A DNA stretch of 38,791 nt from CAZCGA01 sp964498075. GTDB lineage: Bacteria > Desulfobacterota > Binatia > HRBIN30. Location of the stretch: assembly GCA_964498075.1 (NCBI GenBank), contig CAZCGA010000051.1:1-38791 (forward strand), in the 5' to 3' direction. Below, piece by piece: positions 7,269 to 17,212 of this stretch (positions are counted from its first letter, which is position 1; the number at the start of each line of letters is the position of its first letter). The notes below the pieces were generated by a model. It saw only the letters and a program-made list of their open reading frames with translations, had not been told where the DNA came from and did not search any database. The position numbers and the translations under genes were made by a program.

Positions 7269-10200
7269 GTGATCGAGGGAGAGGATCAGCAGCGTTCGGC
7301 TCGACGCACGTGGGGCGTGACCTGGGTGGCACTGTTCCTGGTGCTCGCGCTTACCGGCATCGGGCTCGCGAAGGAGCCCCGCCAGGCACGGGTGACGCAG
7401 TTCTCACCGCAAGGAACGGTCAAGAAAGTGCGGCAGGTGACGGCGCGCTTCGCGGCGCCGATGGTGCCGCTCGGCGACCCGCGTGCCGCGGTGGATCCGT
7501 TCGAGGTCGACTGCGCCGAGAAGGGCGCGTCGCGCTGGATCGACAGCCGCACCTGGGCGTACGACTTCGCCCGCGACCTCCCCGCCGGTGTGCGCTGCAC
7601 ATTCCGGATGCGCTCCGGTGTGGTGACCCTCGCGAAGCAGCCGATCGGCGGACAACAGAGCTTCGCGTTTTCAACCGGTGGGCCGGCGATTGTGTCATCC
7701 AACCCGAACGCGCGCACCGATTCGATCGAGGAGGAGCAGGCGTTCGTCCTGGTGCTCGATGCACAGGCGGACGATGCGTCGATCGAGGCGCACGCGCGCT
7801 TCGCGGTCGAGGGCCTCGCGCAGCCGGTAGGTGTGCGCCTGCTCAGCGGCGAACCGCGCGCGGCCATCCTGAAGACGCTCTGGCGCGGATTCCTCTCGGG
7901 TCCCACAGTCGTCCTGCAGGCTCGGCAGCGATTTCCGAACGGCGCCAAAGTCGGTCTGATCTGGGGCAAGGGCGTGGCGTCCCTGAACGGCGTCGCCGGC
8001 GAGGAGGATCAGGTCATCGAGTTCAAGACCCGCAAAGCCTTTACCGCCGAGTTCCGCTGCGAGCGCGAGAACGCCAAAGCCAACTGTATTCCGCTGACTC
8101 CGATGCGCCTGCGCTTCTCCGCGCCGGTGATGTGGGAAGCGGCGCGTCAGATTGCTCTGATCGGCCCCGAGGAGAAGCGCTGGAGCCCACAGCCGCCGGA
8201 AGCGTCGGAGCTGTCGCTCGATGAAGTGGAGTTCAAAGGGCCGTTTCCCGAAGCAGCGACGTTCCGCATCGAGCTACCCTCCGATCTGCGCGACGATGCC
8301 GGCCGCACGCTCATCAACGCGGCCGAGTATCCGCTCACCGTCAAGACCGATCCGTTCCCGCCGCTCGCCAAGTTCGCCGCGCGCTTCGGCATCATCGAAT
8401 CGCAAGCCGAGCCGGTGCTGCCGGTCACCTTGCGCAACCTCGAGCCCGCGGTGCCGGCGCGTTTGCAACACGTGACCGGCAAGGCGGCGCGCGTTTCTCC
8501 CGAGCATCCGGAGGAGATTCTGCCGTGGCTGCGCAAGGTTGGTGACGCGAGCCGGCGCCGCTCCATCTTCGTGGCGAAGGGCGCGACTGGCGGCGTGAAG
8601 GAGTTTACCCTTCCCAAGCCCAACGGCGCGCAAGCTTTCGAAGTGGTGGGCATCCCGCTCGAGTCGCCCGGCTTGTACATCGTCGAGCTGGAGAGCCCGC
8701 GCCTCGGCGCCTCGCTGCTCGGCAAAGAGCAGCCGATGTATGTCCCGACGGCCGCACTGGTGACCAACCTGTCGGTCCACTTCAAGTGGGGCCGCGAGGG
8801 CTCCTTGGTGTGGGTGACGACGCTCGACCAGGCCCGCCCGGTCGTCGATGCATCCGTTGCGGTCCAAGATTGCCGCGGCACGGTGTTGTGGAGCGGACGG
8901 ACCGACGAGCACGGCATCGCCCGCATCGAGGGTCTGCCGAGCCGCGATGCCCTGGCGAAATGCCACGAGCCATCGCGGCCGATGAATGCCGGCGACGGGT
9001 ACGACGACTTCTCCGACGCCGGCGCAGTGAGCTCGTACTCGTTGGGAGAAGGCTTGCTGGTGACGGCGCAGAGCGGTGAAGATCTGAGCTTCGTGCACTC
9101 CGACTGGAGTCGAGGCATCGAGCCGTGGCGCTTCGAGCTGCCGCAGGAGAGCTGGGTCGGCCCGCTGGTCGCGCACACCATCTTCGACCGCCCGCTGTTC
9201 CGTGCCGGGGAGACGGTGCACATGAAGCACCTGCTGCGCACGCAGAGCCTGAGCGGGTTTGCGGTGGTGCCAGAGGCGGAGCGACCGACGACCGTCTCGA
9301 TCCGTCACGAGGGTAGCAACGATCGCTACGAATTTCCGGTGCAGTGGGACGCTGCCGGGATTGCGGAGAGCAGCTGGGAGATTCCGACGGAGGCCAAGCT
9401 CGGCCGCTACCAGGTCATGTTGAGCCGTGACAGCAAGAATCCATGGCGCGACCAGCGCCTCTCCGGCAGCTTCCGCGTGGAAGAGTTCCGCGTACCGCTG
9501 ATGCGCGGCATCGTGCGCCTGCCGGCCGAGCCGCAGGTCGCCGCGCCGGAAATTCCCGTCGACATCACCGTACAGCATCTCGCCGGCGGCGCCGCCGCGA
9601 AGCTTCCGGTCCGCCTGCGCGCTCAGATCCGCGCCAAGGAGTTCCGCGGGGCCGACCGCTTCGAGCGGTTCACGTTTGCCACGGCACCCTTGCACGAAGG
9701 CATTGTGCGCCGCTCCGAGTCAGCGGGTGAAGACATCGAGGACGGCGAAAGCCCGCCGAACAAGAGCGCGACACCGGCGGTACACCAGCGCCAGGATCTC
9801 GTGCTGGATGCTGCCGGAGCCGTACGCACGACGATCAACAACCTTCCTCCGGCGGCAACGGTGCGCGAGCTGCTGGTCGAGGCCGAGTTCCGGGATCCCA
9901 ACGGCGAGGTGCAGACGGTGGCGTCGACCGTACCGCTGTGGCCGGCGAAGTGGTTGGCCGGCATCAAGACCGAGGATTGGGCGTCGTCAAGGAACCGCAT
10001 CGCAGCGAAGGTCGCGGTCGTGGACATCGAAGGGCGGCCGGTTGTAGGCGCCACCGCTCGTGTGGATGTACGCCAGCGCAAGACCTACTCGCACCGCAAG
10101 CGTCTCGTCGGCGGCTTCTACGCATACGAGCACGTCGAGGAGATCACTCCGCGGCTGGCGACACTGTGCAGCGGGCAGACCGAGAGCAGCGGCATGCTCC

Positions 10201-12986
10201 GCTGCGAAGGCGCGCCGCCAGCCGACGGCGACCTCATCCTCGAGGCCTCCGTGACCGACGATACCGGCAAGACAACCTCGGCAACCGGCGACGTATGGGT
10301 GGTCGGTGAGACGGACTGGCGCTTCCGGGTCGCGGACAGCGACCGGATTGATCTTCTGCCGGAGAGGGCACGGTACGAGCCGGGTGAGACGGCGCGCCTA
10401 CAGGTCCGCATGCCCTTCCGCGATGCGACGGCGCTGGTGACCACGGAACGCGAAGGCGTGCAGGAAGCCTGGGTGGTGCAACTGTCAGGCACGGACCCCG
10501 TCGTCGAGGTGCCGGTCAAAGACAGCTACGCGCCCAACATGTTCATCTCGGTCCTCGCGGTGCGCGGCCGCATCGGCGACGTGCAGCCGACCGCGATGGT
10601 CGACCTCGGCAAACCCGCGTTCAAGCTCGGCGTCGCCGAGATTCGCGTCGGCTGGCGCGCGCACCAGCTGCAAGTCGCGGTGACGGCCGATCGAACGGTG
10701 TACAAGGTGCGCGAAACCGCGGCGGTGAAGATCGCGGTACACACCCCCGGCGGCACTCCGCCGCCTCCCGGCAGCGAGGTGGCGCTCGCCGCCGTCGACG
10801 AGGGGCTGCTCGAGCTGCAGCCGAACAAGAGCTGGGACATCCTCGACGCGCTGATGGGACGGCGCGGATACGGGATGCGCACGGCGACGGCGCAGATGCA
10901 GGTCGTCGGCAAGCGGCACTACGGCCGTAAGGCGCTGCCGCAAGGCGGCGGCGGCGGACGACAGGCGACGCGCGAGCTCTTCGACACGCTGTTGCTGTGG
11001 AAGGGGCGCGTCGCACTCGACGCTGCCGGCGAGGCCGCGGTTGAAGTGCCGCTGAACGACTCGCTCACCAGCTTCCGGATCGTCGCCGTTGCCACCGCCG
11101 GAGTCGCGCAGTTCGGCACCGGTGCGACGAGCATCCGCTCGACGCAGGACCTCATGATCCTGCCGGGCATCCCCCCACTGGTCCGCGAGGGCGACCGGTT
11201 CCGGCCCGAGTTCACCGTCCGCAACGCCACCGATGGCGCGATGCAGGTTGCCGTGAACGCCCGCGTTGACGGTCTCGCAACACCACTCGAGTCGCAGACG
11301 GTTGACCTGGCGCCGGGCGAGGCCAAGGTGCTCGGCTGGGACGCCGTGGCGCCGGTCGGCGTCGACGCGCTGCGCTACGAAGTCGAAGCCCGCGCGCCCG
11401 ACGGAACGGCGGACCGCGTGCGCGTCACGCAGGCGGTGCGCCCTGCCGTTGCCGTCCGCACGTACCAAGCCACGCTGCTGCGCTGGGAGAAGGAGGTGCG
11501 CCAGCCCGTGCAACGCCCGGCGGATGCGCTCCCCGATCGCGGCGGGGTCACGGTCGCCTTCGCGCCGACGTTGACGGACGGACTGACGACTGTGCGCGGC
11601 TGGATGCTCGACTATCCGTACACCTGTCTGGAGCAGCGCGTCTCACGGGCCGTCGCCTTGAGCGACGCGGCGCTCTGGCAGTCGGTCGCGGCCTCCCTGC
11701 CGTCGTACCTGGATGGAGACGGCCTGCTCAAGTACTTCCCGACGATACAGCTGGGAAGCGATGTGCTGACCTCGTATGTCTTGGCGATTGCGCACGCGGC
11801 GCGTTTGCAGATTCCGGCCGATGTGCAGGCCAAGATGGAAGGCGGTCTGCGCAAGTTCATCGGCGGCTCGATCCTGCGCGGCTCCGACCTGCGTACTGCC
11901 GATCTCCCCATCCGCAAGCTGGCGGCATTGGAAGCGCTGGCCCGTAATGGGAAGGCCGAGCCGGTCTTGCTGGGCAGCATCGCGATCGAGCCCAACTTGT
12001 GGCCCACCTCGACGGTGCTCGATTGGTGGAGTCTCCTCGATCGGATGCGTAAGGTTCCGGATCAACAGCGACGGCGCCAGGAGGCGGAGCAGATCGTGCG
12101 CGCGCGGTTGAACCTGCACGGTACGACGATGGGCTTTTCCACCGAACGCACCGACGATCTCTGGTGGCTCATGGTCAGCCCCGACGCCAACGCCATGCGG
12201 CTGATGCTACATCTGCTGGAGACGAACGCGTGGCGCGACGAACTGCCGCGCCTCATGCGCGGCGCGCTCGCCCGCCAACGGCAGGGTATTTGGACCTCCA
12301 CCGTCGCCAATGCCTGGGGAACGGTTGCAGTGCAGAGGTTTTCCGAAGTGTTCGAGAAGACTCCGGTGACCGGCACCAGCGTCGCATCACTCACGGGGGC
12401 CACGCAGCAACTCGAATGGGCGCAATCGCCGAAGGGTGCCACCCTGGACTTTGTATGGCCGGCGAGTGCGGAGCCGTTGATCGTCCGGCACGCGGGCACC
12501 GGTAATCCGTGGGTGACCATTCAGGCCAATGCGGCGATCCCGCTACAGGCGCCGTTGTCGAGTGGGTATCAGATCAAAAAGAGCATCACGCCGATCGAGC
12601 CGCGCGCCGCCGATCACTTCAGCCGTGGCGACCTGCTGCGCGTGCGGCTCGAAGTCGACGCACAAGCGGACATGACCTGGGTCGTGGTGAATGACCCGAT
12701 CCCGGCAGGTGCGTCGCAGGTTGGCACCGGCTTGGCGCGCGAGTCGACCATCGCCACGCAAGCGGAGCAGCATGACGGACAGACGTGGCCGGCGTTCGTC
12801 GAGCGCGCCCAGGAGGCGTATCGCGCCTACTACAGCTTCGTGCCCAAGGGGGCGTTCGTCACGGAGTACACGATCCGCCTCAACCACGGCGGCCGGTTTC
12901 AGCTGCCGCCGACACGGGTCGAAGCGTTGTACGCGCCCGAGATGTTCGGTGAGCTGCCGAACGCGTCGATGGAGGTGCAGCCGTGA
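7269..12986 (+). CDS. yfhM: Bacterial alpha-2-macroglobulin (YfhM-like), thioester type
   Basis: A 1905-residue protein that traps proteases in the periplasm: cleavage of a bait region exposes a Cys-Gln thioester that binds the attacker covalently. Domains in order: signal sequence or anchor (about 15-35), a long run of macroglobulin-type beta domains (about 40-1200), the A2M family block (about 1235-1330, LLLWKGRVAL...LTSFRIVAVA), the thioester motif CLEQ at 1453-1456 with its helical domain, and a receptor-binding-like C-terminal domain (about 1740-1900). It is longer than the roughly 1650-residue E. coli homologue. The E. coli protein is a lipoprotein; here no lipobox Cys follows the hydrophobic segment, so it is soluble or held by an uncleaved helix. 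It starts at GTG 7269. The stop overlaps the pbpC start, the classic yfhM-pbpC pair. Confidence 0.93.
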   Translation: MIEGEDQQRSARRTWGVTWVALFLVLALTGIGLAKEPRQARVTQFSPQGTVKKVRQVTARFAAPMVPLGDPRAAVDPFEVDCAEKGASRWIDSRTWAYDFARDLPAGVRCTFRMRSGVVTLAKQPIGGQQSFAFSTGGPAIVSSNPNARTDSIEEEQAFVLVLDAQADDASIEAHARFAVEGLAQPVGVRLLSGEPRAAILKTLWRGFLSGPTVVLQARQRFPNGAKVGLIWGKGVASLNGVAGEEDQVIEFKTRKAFTAEFRCERENAKANCIPLTPMRLRFSAPVMWEAARQIALIGPEEKRWSPQPPEASELSLDEVEFKGPFPEAATFRIELPSDLRDDAGRTLINAAEYPLTVKTDPFPPLAKFAARFGIIESQAEPVLPVTLRNLEPAVPARLQHVTGKAARVSPEHPEEILPWLRKVGDASRRRSIFVAKGATGGVKEFTLPKPNGAQAFEVVGIPLESPGLYIVELESPRLGASLLGKEQPMYVPTAALVTNLSVHFKWGREGSLVWVTTLDQARPVVDASVAVQDCRGTVLWSGRTDEHGIARIEGLPSRDALAKCHEPSRPMNAGDGYDDFSDAGAVSSYSLGEGLLVTAQSGEDLSFVHSDWSRGIEPWRFELPQESWVGPLVAHTIFDRPLFRAGETVHMKHLLRTQSLSGFAVVPEAERPTTVSIRHEGSNDRYEFPVQWDAAGIAESSWEIPTEAKLGRYQVMLSRDSKNPWRDQRLSGSFRVEEFRVPLMRGIVRLPAEPQVAAPEIPVDITVQHLAGGAAAKLPVRLRAQIRAKEFRGADRFERFTFATAPLHEGIVRRSESAGEDIEDGESPPNKSATPAVHQRQDLVLDAAGAVRTTINNLPPAATVRELLVEAEFRDPNGEVQTVASTVPLWPAKWLAGIKTEDWASSRNRIAAKVAVVDIEGRPVVGATARVDVRQRKTYSHRKRLVGGFYAYEHVEEITPRLATLCSGQTESSGMLRCEGAPPADGDLILEASVTDDTGKTTSATGDVWVVGETDWRFRVADSDRIDLLPERARYEPGETARLQVRMPFRDATALVTTEREGVQEAWVVQLSGTDPVVEVPVKDSYAPNMFISVLAVRGRIGDVQPTAMVDLGKPAFKLGVAEIRVGWRAHQLQVAVTADRTVYKVRETAAVKIAVHTPGGTPPPPGSEVALAAVDEGLLELQPNKSWDILDALMGRRGYGMRTATAQMQVVGKRHYGRKALPQGGGGGRQATRELFDTLLLWKGRVALDAAGEAAVEVPLNDSLTSFRIVAVATAGVAQFGTGATSIRSTQDLMILPGIPPLVREGDRFRPEFTVRNATDGAMQVAVNARVDGLATPLESQTVDLAPGEAKVLGWDAVAPVGVDALRYEVEARAPDGTADRVRVTQAVRPAVAVRTYQATLLRWEKEVRQPVQRPADALPDRGGVTVAFAPTLTDGLTTVRGWMLDYPYTCLEQRVSRAVALSDAALWQSVAASLPSYLDGDGLLKYFPTIQLGSDVLTSYVLAIAHAARLQIPADVQAKMEGGLRKFIGGSILRGSDLRTADLPIRKLAALEALARNGKAEPVLLGSIAIEPNLWPTSTVLDWWSLLDRMRKVPDQQRRRQEAEQIVRARLNLHGTTMGFSTERTDDLWWLMVSPDANAMRLMLHLLETNAWRDELPRLMRGALARQRQGIWTSTVANAWGTVAVQRFSEVFEKTPVTGTSVASLTGATQQLEWAQSPKGATLDFVWPASAEPLIVRHAGTGNPWVTIQANAAIPLQAPLSSGYQIKKSITPIEPRAADHFSRGDLLRVRLEVDAQADMTWVVVNDPIPAGASQVGTGLARESTIATQAEQHDGQTWPAFVERAQEAYRAYYSFVPKGAFVTEYTIRLNHGGRFQLPPTRVEALYAPEMFGELPNASMEVQP

Positions 12987-15118
12987 GCCGGCGCGCCACG
13001 GTCGTTGTTGTCGGGCTTGCCGTCCTGTGTGTGCAAGCGGGAAGTGTTCAGGCAACTCCCACCTTTGGAGACGTGCGCGCTACGTACCATCCCTCGGACG
13101 TGCAGCTGCTCGACCGCAACGGCGAGGTGTTGCACGAGCTGCGGGTTGATGCATCACGGCGGCGCTTGGGCTGGTCGCCGCTGGCGGATGTCTCGCCCGC
13201 GTTGCAGGCTGCGGTGATCGCCTCAGAGGACCGGCGCTTCTTTGCGCATGGCGGGGTCGATGGGCGTGCGCTGTTGGCTGCGGCGCTTCAGCGGATTGCA
13301 GGCGGATCCCGGCGCGGTGCGAGCACCATCACGATGCAGCTCGCGACCCTGCTGGATCCGGAGCTGCGAAGGCAGGGTGGTGCGCACACCGTCGCGCAGA
13401 AGTGGCGGCAGATGCGCCTGGCATGGGCGATCGAGAGGCGGTGGTCGAAGTCGGAGATCCTCGAAGCCTATCTGAACCTCGTGAGCTTCCGCGGCGAGCT
13501 GCAGGGGGTCGCCGCAGCGGCGCATGTCCTGTTCGGTAAAGCGCCGCACGGCGTCTCGGAACCGGAGGCCCTCGTGCTCGCGGTCCTGCTGAAGGCGCCG
13601 AATGCGGCAGCGGACGCAGTCACGCACCGGGCATGGGCGCTGCACGAGCGACTGCACGGTACGGCAACCCGCAGCGACCTGGAGGCGGCGGTGACCGCGG
13701 CACTGCGCGCACCGCCGGGCAGCGGCCCGCGCGTGGCGCTGGCGCCGCACGTCGCGCGCGAGCTGCTACACGCGGCAAACTTGGAACCGGTCTGGTCGAC
13801 GCTGGATGCCGCGTTCCAACGTGTGGCCACCGATGCGCTGCGGCGCAATCTGCTCGCGGTACTCGAGCGGCGCGTGCAGGATGGCGCCGTGCTGGTCGTC
13901 GACAACGCCAGCGGCGATGTCCTCGCCTACGTCGGCGGCAGCAGTGACCTTTCCAGCGCCCGCTACGTCGATGGCATCCGTGCGCAGCGGCAAGCGGGAT
14001 CGACCTTGAAGCCGTTCCTCTACGGCCTCGCCCTCGACCAACGCCTGCTGACGCCGGCCGCGCTCGTCGAAGACACGCCCTTCGAGGTCGCCGTTCCGGG
14101 TGGCTTGTACCGGCCACGTGATTACGACGAACAGTTCCGCGGTCTGGTGAGCGTGCGCACCGCGCTGTCCGGCTCGCTCAACATTCCGGCGGTGCGCACG
14201 CTGCAGTTGCTGGGCGCGGAGGCGTTCGTGCGTCAGCTGCGGCGCTTGGGGTTTGCCGGGCTCGTGGAGTCGGGGGACTACTATGGTCCGTCGCTCGCGC
14301 TGGGCTCTGCAGAGGTGAGTCTGTGGGAGCTGACCAACGCCTACCGAACGTTAGCGAACGGCGGCGTATCGAGCCCGCTGCGCCTGTCTCCAGGCGAGCC
14401 CGCGGCCAATGACGGCGAGCGCCTCTACTCCGCGGCCGCAGCGTTTCTCGTTTCGAGCATCCTCGCGGACCGTGAGAGCCGCAGTGTGACCTTCGGTCTC
14501 GACAACCCGCTCGCCACACGGTTTTGGACCGCCGTGAAAACTGGGACGAGCAAGGAGATGCGGGATAACTGGTGTGTCGGGTTTTCGCGGCGCTACACCG
14601 TCGGTGTGTGGGTCGGAAACTTTTCGGGCCAGCCGATGACTGATGTCAGTGGCGTCACCGGTGCGGCGCCGGTGTGGTCGGAAGTCATGAGCTGGTTGCA
14701 TCGGGAGATTCCCAGCGCGCCGCCGGACCCGCCCGCTGGTGTTCGGTCCGTCGTCGTCGCCTTTCCGCGTGGTGCGGAGCCCGCCCGCGTTGAGTGGTTT
14801 CTCACCGGAACGGAGCCGCCGGAAACCCCGCTGGGCGCGGTCAGCCCGCCTCGGATCGTCGCACCGGTATCCGGCACTTCGATCGCACTTGATCCGGACA
14901 TTCCGCCATCGCAGCAGCGAGTGAGCTTCGAGGCGCACACGGGTCGACCACACCTGCGCTGGCTGCTCGACGGTGCGGACATGGGCGCGGGGACGGACAT
15001 TGTGCTGTGGAGCCCGCGGCCGGGTGCCCACACCCTGTCGCTCGTTGATGCCCGGCAGCGCCGCGTCGACACGGTCGCGTTCAGCGTGCGCGGCGCTACC
15101 CTGGCCTCGCAGGATTGA
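12983..15118 (+). CDS. pbpC: Penicillin-binding protein 1C
   Basis: A 711-residue bifunctional peptidoglycan synthase. Domains: N-terminal signal/anchor (about 5-22); GT51 glycosyltransferase with catalytic Glu82 in ASEDRRFFAHGG and the GASTITMQL block; transpeptidase with Ser340 in STLK, the SLN motif at 398-400 and KTG at 519-521; and a C-terminal BiPBP_C domain (about 620-705, PPRIVAPVSGTSIAL onward) typical of PBP1C. It polymerises lipid II into glycan strands and may crosslink them. The GTG start at 12983 overlaps the macroglobulin stop (GTGA), so the two are translationally coupled. Known biology of the pair suggests wall repair after a breach combined with a protease trap at the same site. 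Confidence 0.95.
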   Translation: MSRRATVVVVGLAVLCVQAGSVQATPTFGDVRATYHPSDVQLLDRNGEVLHELRVDASRRRLGWSPLADVSPALQAAVIASEDRRFFAHGGVDGRALLAAALQRIAGGSRRGASTITMQLATLLDPELRRQGGAHTVAQKWRQMRLAWAIERRWSKSEILEAYLNLVSFRGELQGVAAAAHVLFGKAPHGVSEPEALVLAVLLKAPNAAADAVTHRAWALHERLHGTATRSDLEAAVTAALRAPPGSGPRVALAPHVARELLHAANLEPVWSTLDAAFQRVATDALRRNLLAVLERRVQDGAVLVVDNASGDVLAYVGGSSDLSSARYVDGIRAQRQAGSTLKPFLYGLALDQRLLTPAALVEDTPFEVAVPGGLYRPRDYDEQFRGLVSVRTALSGSLNIPAVRTLQLLGAEAFVRQLRRLGFAGLVESGDYYGPSLALGSAEVSLWELTNAYRTLANGGVSSPLRLSPGEPAANDGERLYSAAAAFLVSSILADRESRSVTFGLDNPLATRFWTAVKTGTSKEMRDNWCVGFSRRYTVGVWVGNFSGQPMTDVSGVTGAAPVWSEVMSWLHREIPSAPPDPPAGVRSVVVAFPRGAEPARVEWFLTGTEPPETPLGAVSPPRIVAPVSGTSIALDPDIPPSQQRVSFEAHTGRPHLRWLLDGADMGAGTDIVLWSPRPGAHTLSLVDARQRRVDTVAFSVRGATLASQD

Positions 15119-15203
15119 TTTCACGAGCGGGTCCATTCACCATGGGCACGCGGCTTGATCCCCGGCGACGGGCCGGCACAAGCGGGCGTGAGGAGATACG
15201 ACC

Positions 15204-16535
15204 ATGGCGGCACAGGATACCTTGACGGTCACCGACAACCGCACTGGCAAGCGGTACGAGATTCCGATCGAGCACGGAACGATCCGCACGGCGGACCTGC
15301 GCCAGATCAAAACCTCGCCCGACGACCAGGGCCTCATGGGGTACGACCCGGCGCTCACCAACACCGCGACCTGCAAGAGCCGGATCACCTACATCGACGG
15401 TAACAAGGGGATCCTTCTCTATCGAGGCTACGCCATCGAGGAGCTGGCGGAGAAGAGCAACTATCTGGAGACGGCGTACCTGATCGTGAAAGGCGAGCTG
15501 CCGGATGCGAACCACTTCGCGATGTGGAAACACAACATCACCACGCACTCGATGGTGCACGAGAACATCAAGAAGTTCGTCGACGAGTTCCGGTACGATG
15601 CGCATCCCATGGGCATCCTGGTCGGCACCATCGGCGCGCTGTCGACGTTCTACCCGGACGCGAAAGACATCTTCGATCTCGAGTCGCGCCGCCTGCAAAC
15701 GCGGCGCTTGATCGGCAAGCTGCCGACGCTGGCGGCATTCGCCTATCGCCACAGCCGCGGTCTGCCGTATGTCTATCCGGACAACGACCTGAGCTACACC
15801 GGCAACTTCCTCTCGACCCTCTTCAAGATGACGGAGCTGAAGTATATTCCGAATCCGGTGCTCGAACGGGCGCTCGACATCTTGTTCATCCTGCACGCAG
15901 ACCACGAGCAGAACTGTTCGACCAACGCGCTGCGCTTTGTGGCCAGCTCGCAGGTGGATCCCTACTCCGCAGTCGCTGCGGCGGTCGCGGCGCTCTATGG
16001 CCCGTTGCACGGCGGGGCGAACGAAGCCGTGATCCGCATGCTCATGGGTATCGGCTCCGTGGACCGCGTGCCCGAGTACATCAAGAAGTTCAAAGCCGGT
16101 GAGGGGCGGCTGATGGGGTTCGGGCACCGTGTCTACAAGAACTACGATCCGCGCGCCAAGATCGTCAAGCAGGTCGCGTACGAGGTTTTTGACGTCACCG
16201 GGAAGAACCCGTTGATCGACATCGCCCTGGAGCTCGAGCGCATCGCCCTGCAGGATGACTACTTCATCTCGCGCCGGCTCTATCCGAACGTCGATTTCTA
16301 CTCGGGCATCATCTACCAGGCGATGGGCTTCCCGCTGACCATGTTCCCGGTGCTCTTCGCGATTCCACGCACGTCCGGCTGGATGTCGCAATGGGCGGAG
16401 TCGGTCCGCGACGCCGAGCAGAAGATCGCGCGGCCGCGGCAGATCTACGTGGGTGAGTCCGCCCGCAAGTATCTGCCGATCGAGGAGCGTTCTGATTCGG
16501 AGATGCGCGAGGAGGCGGTGAGCGCCACCATCTGA
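15204..16535 (+). CDS. gltA: Citrate synthase
   Basis: A 443-residue protein, close to the 427 of E. coli GltA. It condenses oxaloacetate and acetyl-CoA to citrate at the entry of the TCA cycle. The catalytic residues fall at almost the same numbers as in E. coli: His269 in PLHGGANEAV, His308 in MGFGHRVYKNYDPRAK, Asp364 in NVDFYSG. The N-terminal beta domain (about 1-65) of the bacterial type II hexameric enzymes is present, which makes NADH regulation possible but not shown. The ATG at 15204 has a GAGGAG site about nine bases upstream. A single-gene unit seems likely; the 85 bases after pbpC show no clear terminator. Confidence 0.97.
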   Translation: MAAQDTLTVTDNRTGKRYEIPIEHGTIRTADLRQIKTSPDDQGLMGYDPALTNTATCKSRITYIDGNKGILLYRGYAIEELAEKSNYLETAYLIVKGELPDANHFAMWKHNITTHSMVHENIKKFVDEFRYDAHPMGILVGTIGALSTFYPDAKDIFDLESRRLQTRRLIGKLPTLAAFAYRHSRGLPYVYPDNDLSYTGNFLSTLFKMTELKYIPNPVLERALDILFILHADHEQNCSTNALRFVASSQVDPYSAVAAAVAALYGPLHGGANEAVIRMLMGIGSVDRVPEYIKKFKAGEGRLMGFGHRVYKNYDPRAKIVKQVAYEVFDVTGKNPLIDIALELERIALQDDYFISRRLYPNVDFYSGIIYQAMGFPLTMFPVLFAIPRTSGWMSQWAESVRDAEQKIARPRQIYVGESARKYLPIEERSDSEMREEAVSATI

Positions 16536-16578
16536 GATCGGGCTAGCATCGCACCACAAGTTGCCGCATACTTCGCCC

Positions 16579-17178
16579 ATGAAGAACGCCGCTGCGCGCT
16601 TGTTGCTGCTGGTCACCCTTTGCGTTGGCTCCACCGCCGTCGCCAGTCCCGCCAAGACGGAAGTCCAGACGGGCACCGGGATCGGGGAGCATATCCCACC
16701 GTTCACCGCGCGAGCGATGAACCTCTCGGGGGTGAAGCCGCAGCCGTCGGACTTCGACTCGCAGAAGACCAGCCGGATCACCGCCTACGTCTTCGTCGGG
16801 ACGACGTGTCCGGCGACCAATGCGTACACCGACCGCTTCCGCCAGATCGAGCAGGCGTATGGTGGGAAGGGCGTCGATTTCCTGTACATCTACCCGAACA
16901 GCAACGATACGAGCGAAACGAAGCTGGCCTTCCACAAACAGCAGAAGCTCACCGGCCGCCTGATCGACGATCAAGGGGCGACCCTGGCCCGCCTGTTCAA
17001 AGCACAACGGACCTCCGAGCTGTTCGTCGCCGACAAGCAGGGCATCGTCGTGTACCACGGAGCCGTCGACGACTCGCGCGATCCGAACGCGGTGAAGCAA
17101 CGCTACCTGGCGACGGCGCTCGACGAGTTGCTCGCCGGCAAGCCGATCACCACCGCGTCCTCACAAGTCTTTGCCTGA
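16579..17178 (+). CDS. Exported redoxin (AhpC/TSA-thioredoxin-like) protein
   Basis: A 199-residue protein with a cleavable signal peptide (about 1-23, ending VASPA). The mature part is a thioredoxin-fold redoxin: PPFTARAMNLSG strand region, then AYVFVGTTCPATNAYTDRF with a single Cys77 at the usual active-site helix, then a VDFLYIYPNSND strand and a TSELFVADKQGIVVYHGAVDD segment. The site is TCPAT: the second Cys of a CXXC motif is absent, so it is a peroxiredoxin-like or one-Cys protein rather than a disulfide oxidoreductase. The substrate is unknown. It follows citrate synthase after 43 bases and is followed by a hairpin at 17194-17212. Confidence 0.78.
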   Translation: MKNAAARLLLLVTLCVGSTAVASPAKTEVQTGTGIGEHIPPFTARAMNLSGVKPQPSDFDSQKTSRITAYVFVGTTCPATNAYTDRFRQIEQAYGGKGVDFLYIYPNSNDTSETKLAFHKQQKLTGRLIDDQGATLARLFKAQRTSELFVADKQGIVVYHGAVDDSRDPNAVKQRYLATALDELLAGKPITTASSQVFA

Positions 17179-17193
17179 GGGATTCACTTCTAA

Positions 17194-17212
17194 CGCTGCC
17201 AGTTCGGCAGCG
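17194..17212 (+). terminator. Hairpin downstream of the redoxin gene
   Basis: A perfect 7-bp stem (CGCTGCC / GGCAGCG) encloses the loop AGTTC, 15 bases after the redoxin stop. It lacks a U-tract. The remaining intergenic sequence to 17410 shows no gene, RNA or repeat that I can recognise; it should contain the promoter of the mac operon. Confidence 0.4.

Noticed and set aside
8274..9695. Minus-strand open frame of 473 codons inside the macroglobulin gene
   Set aside because: It lies within a clear coding region in the opposite frame, with no motif or ribosome site.
15096..16781. Long minus-strand open frame (561 codons) over citrate synthase
   Set aside because: It is antisense to a fully conserved gltA, is rich in Arg, His and Asp as in shadow frames of high-GC genes, and has no recognisable domain.
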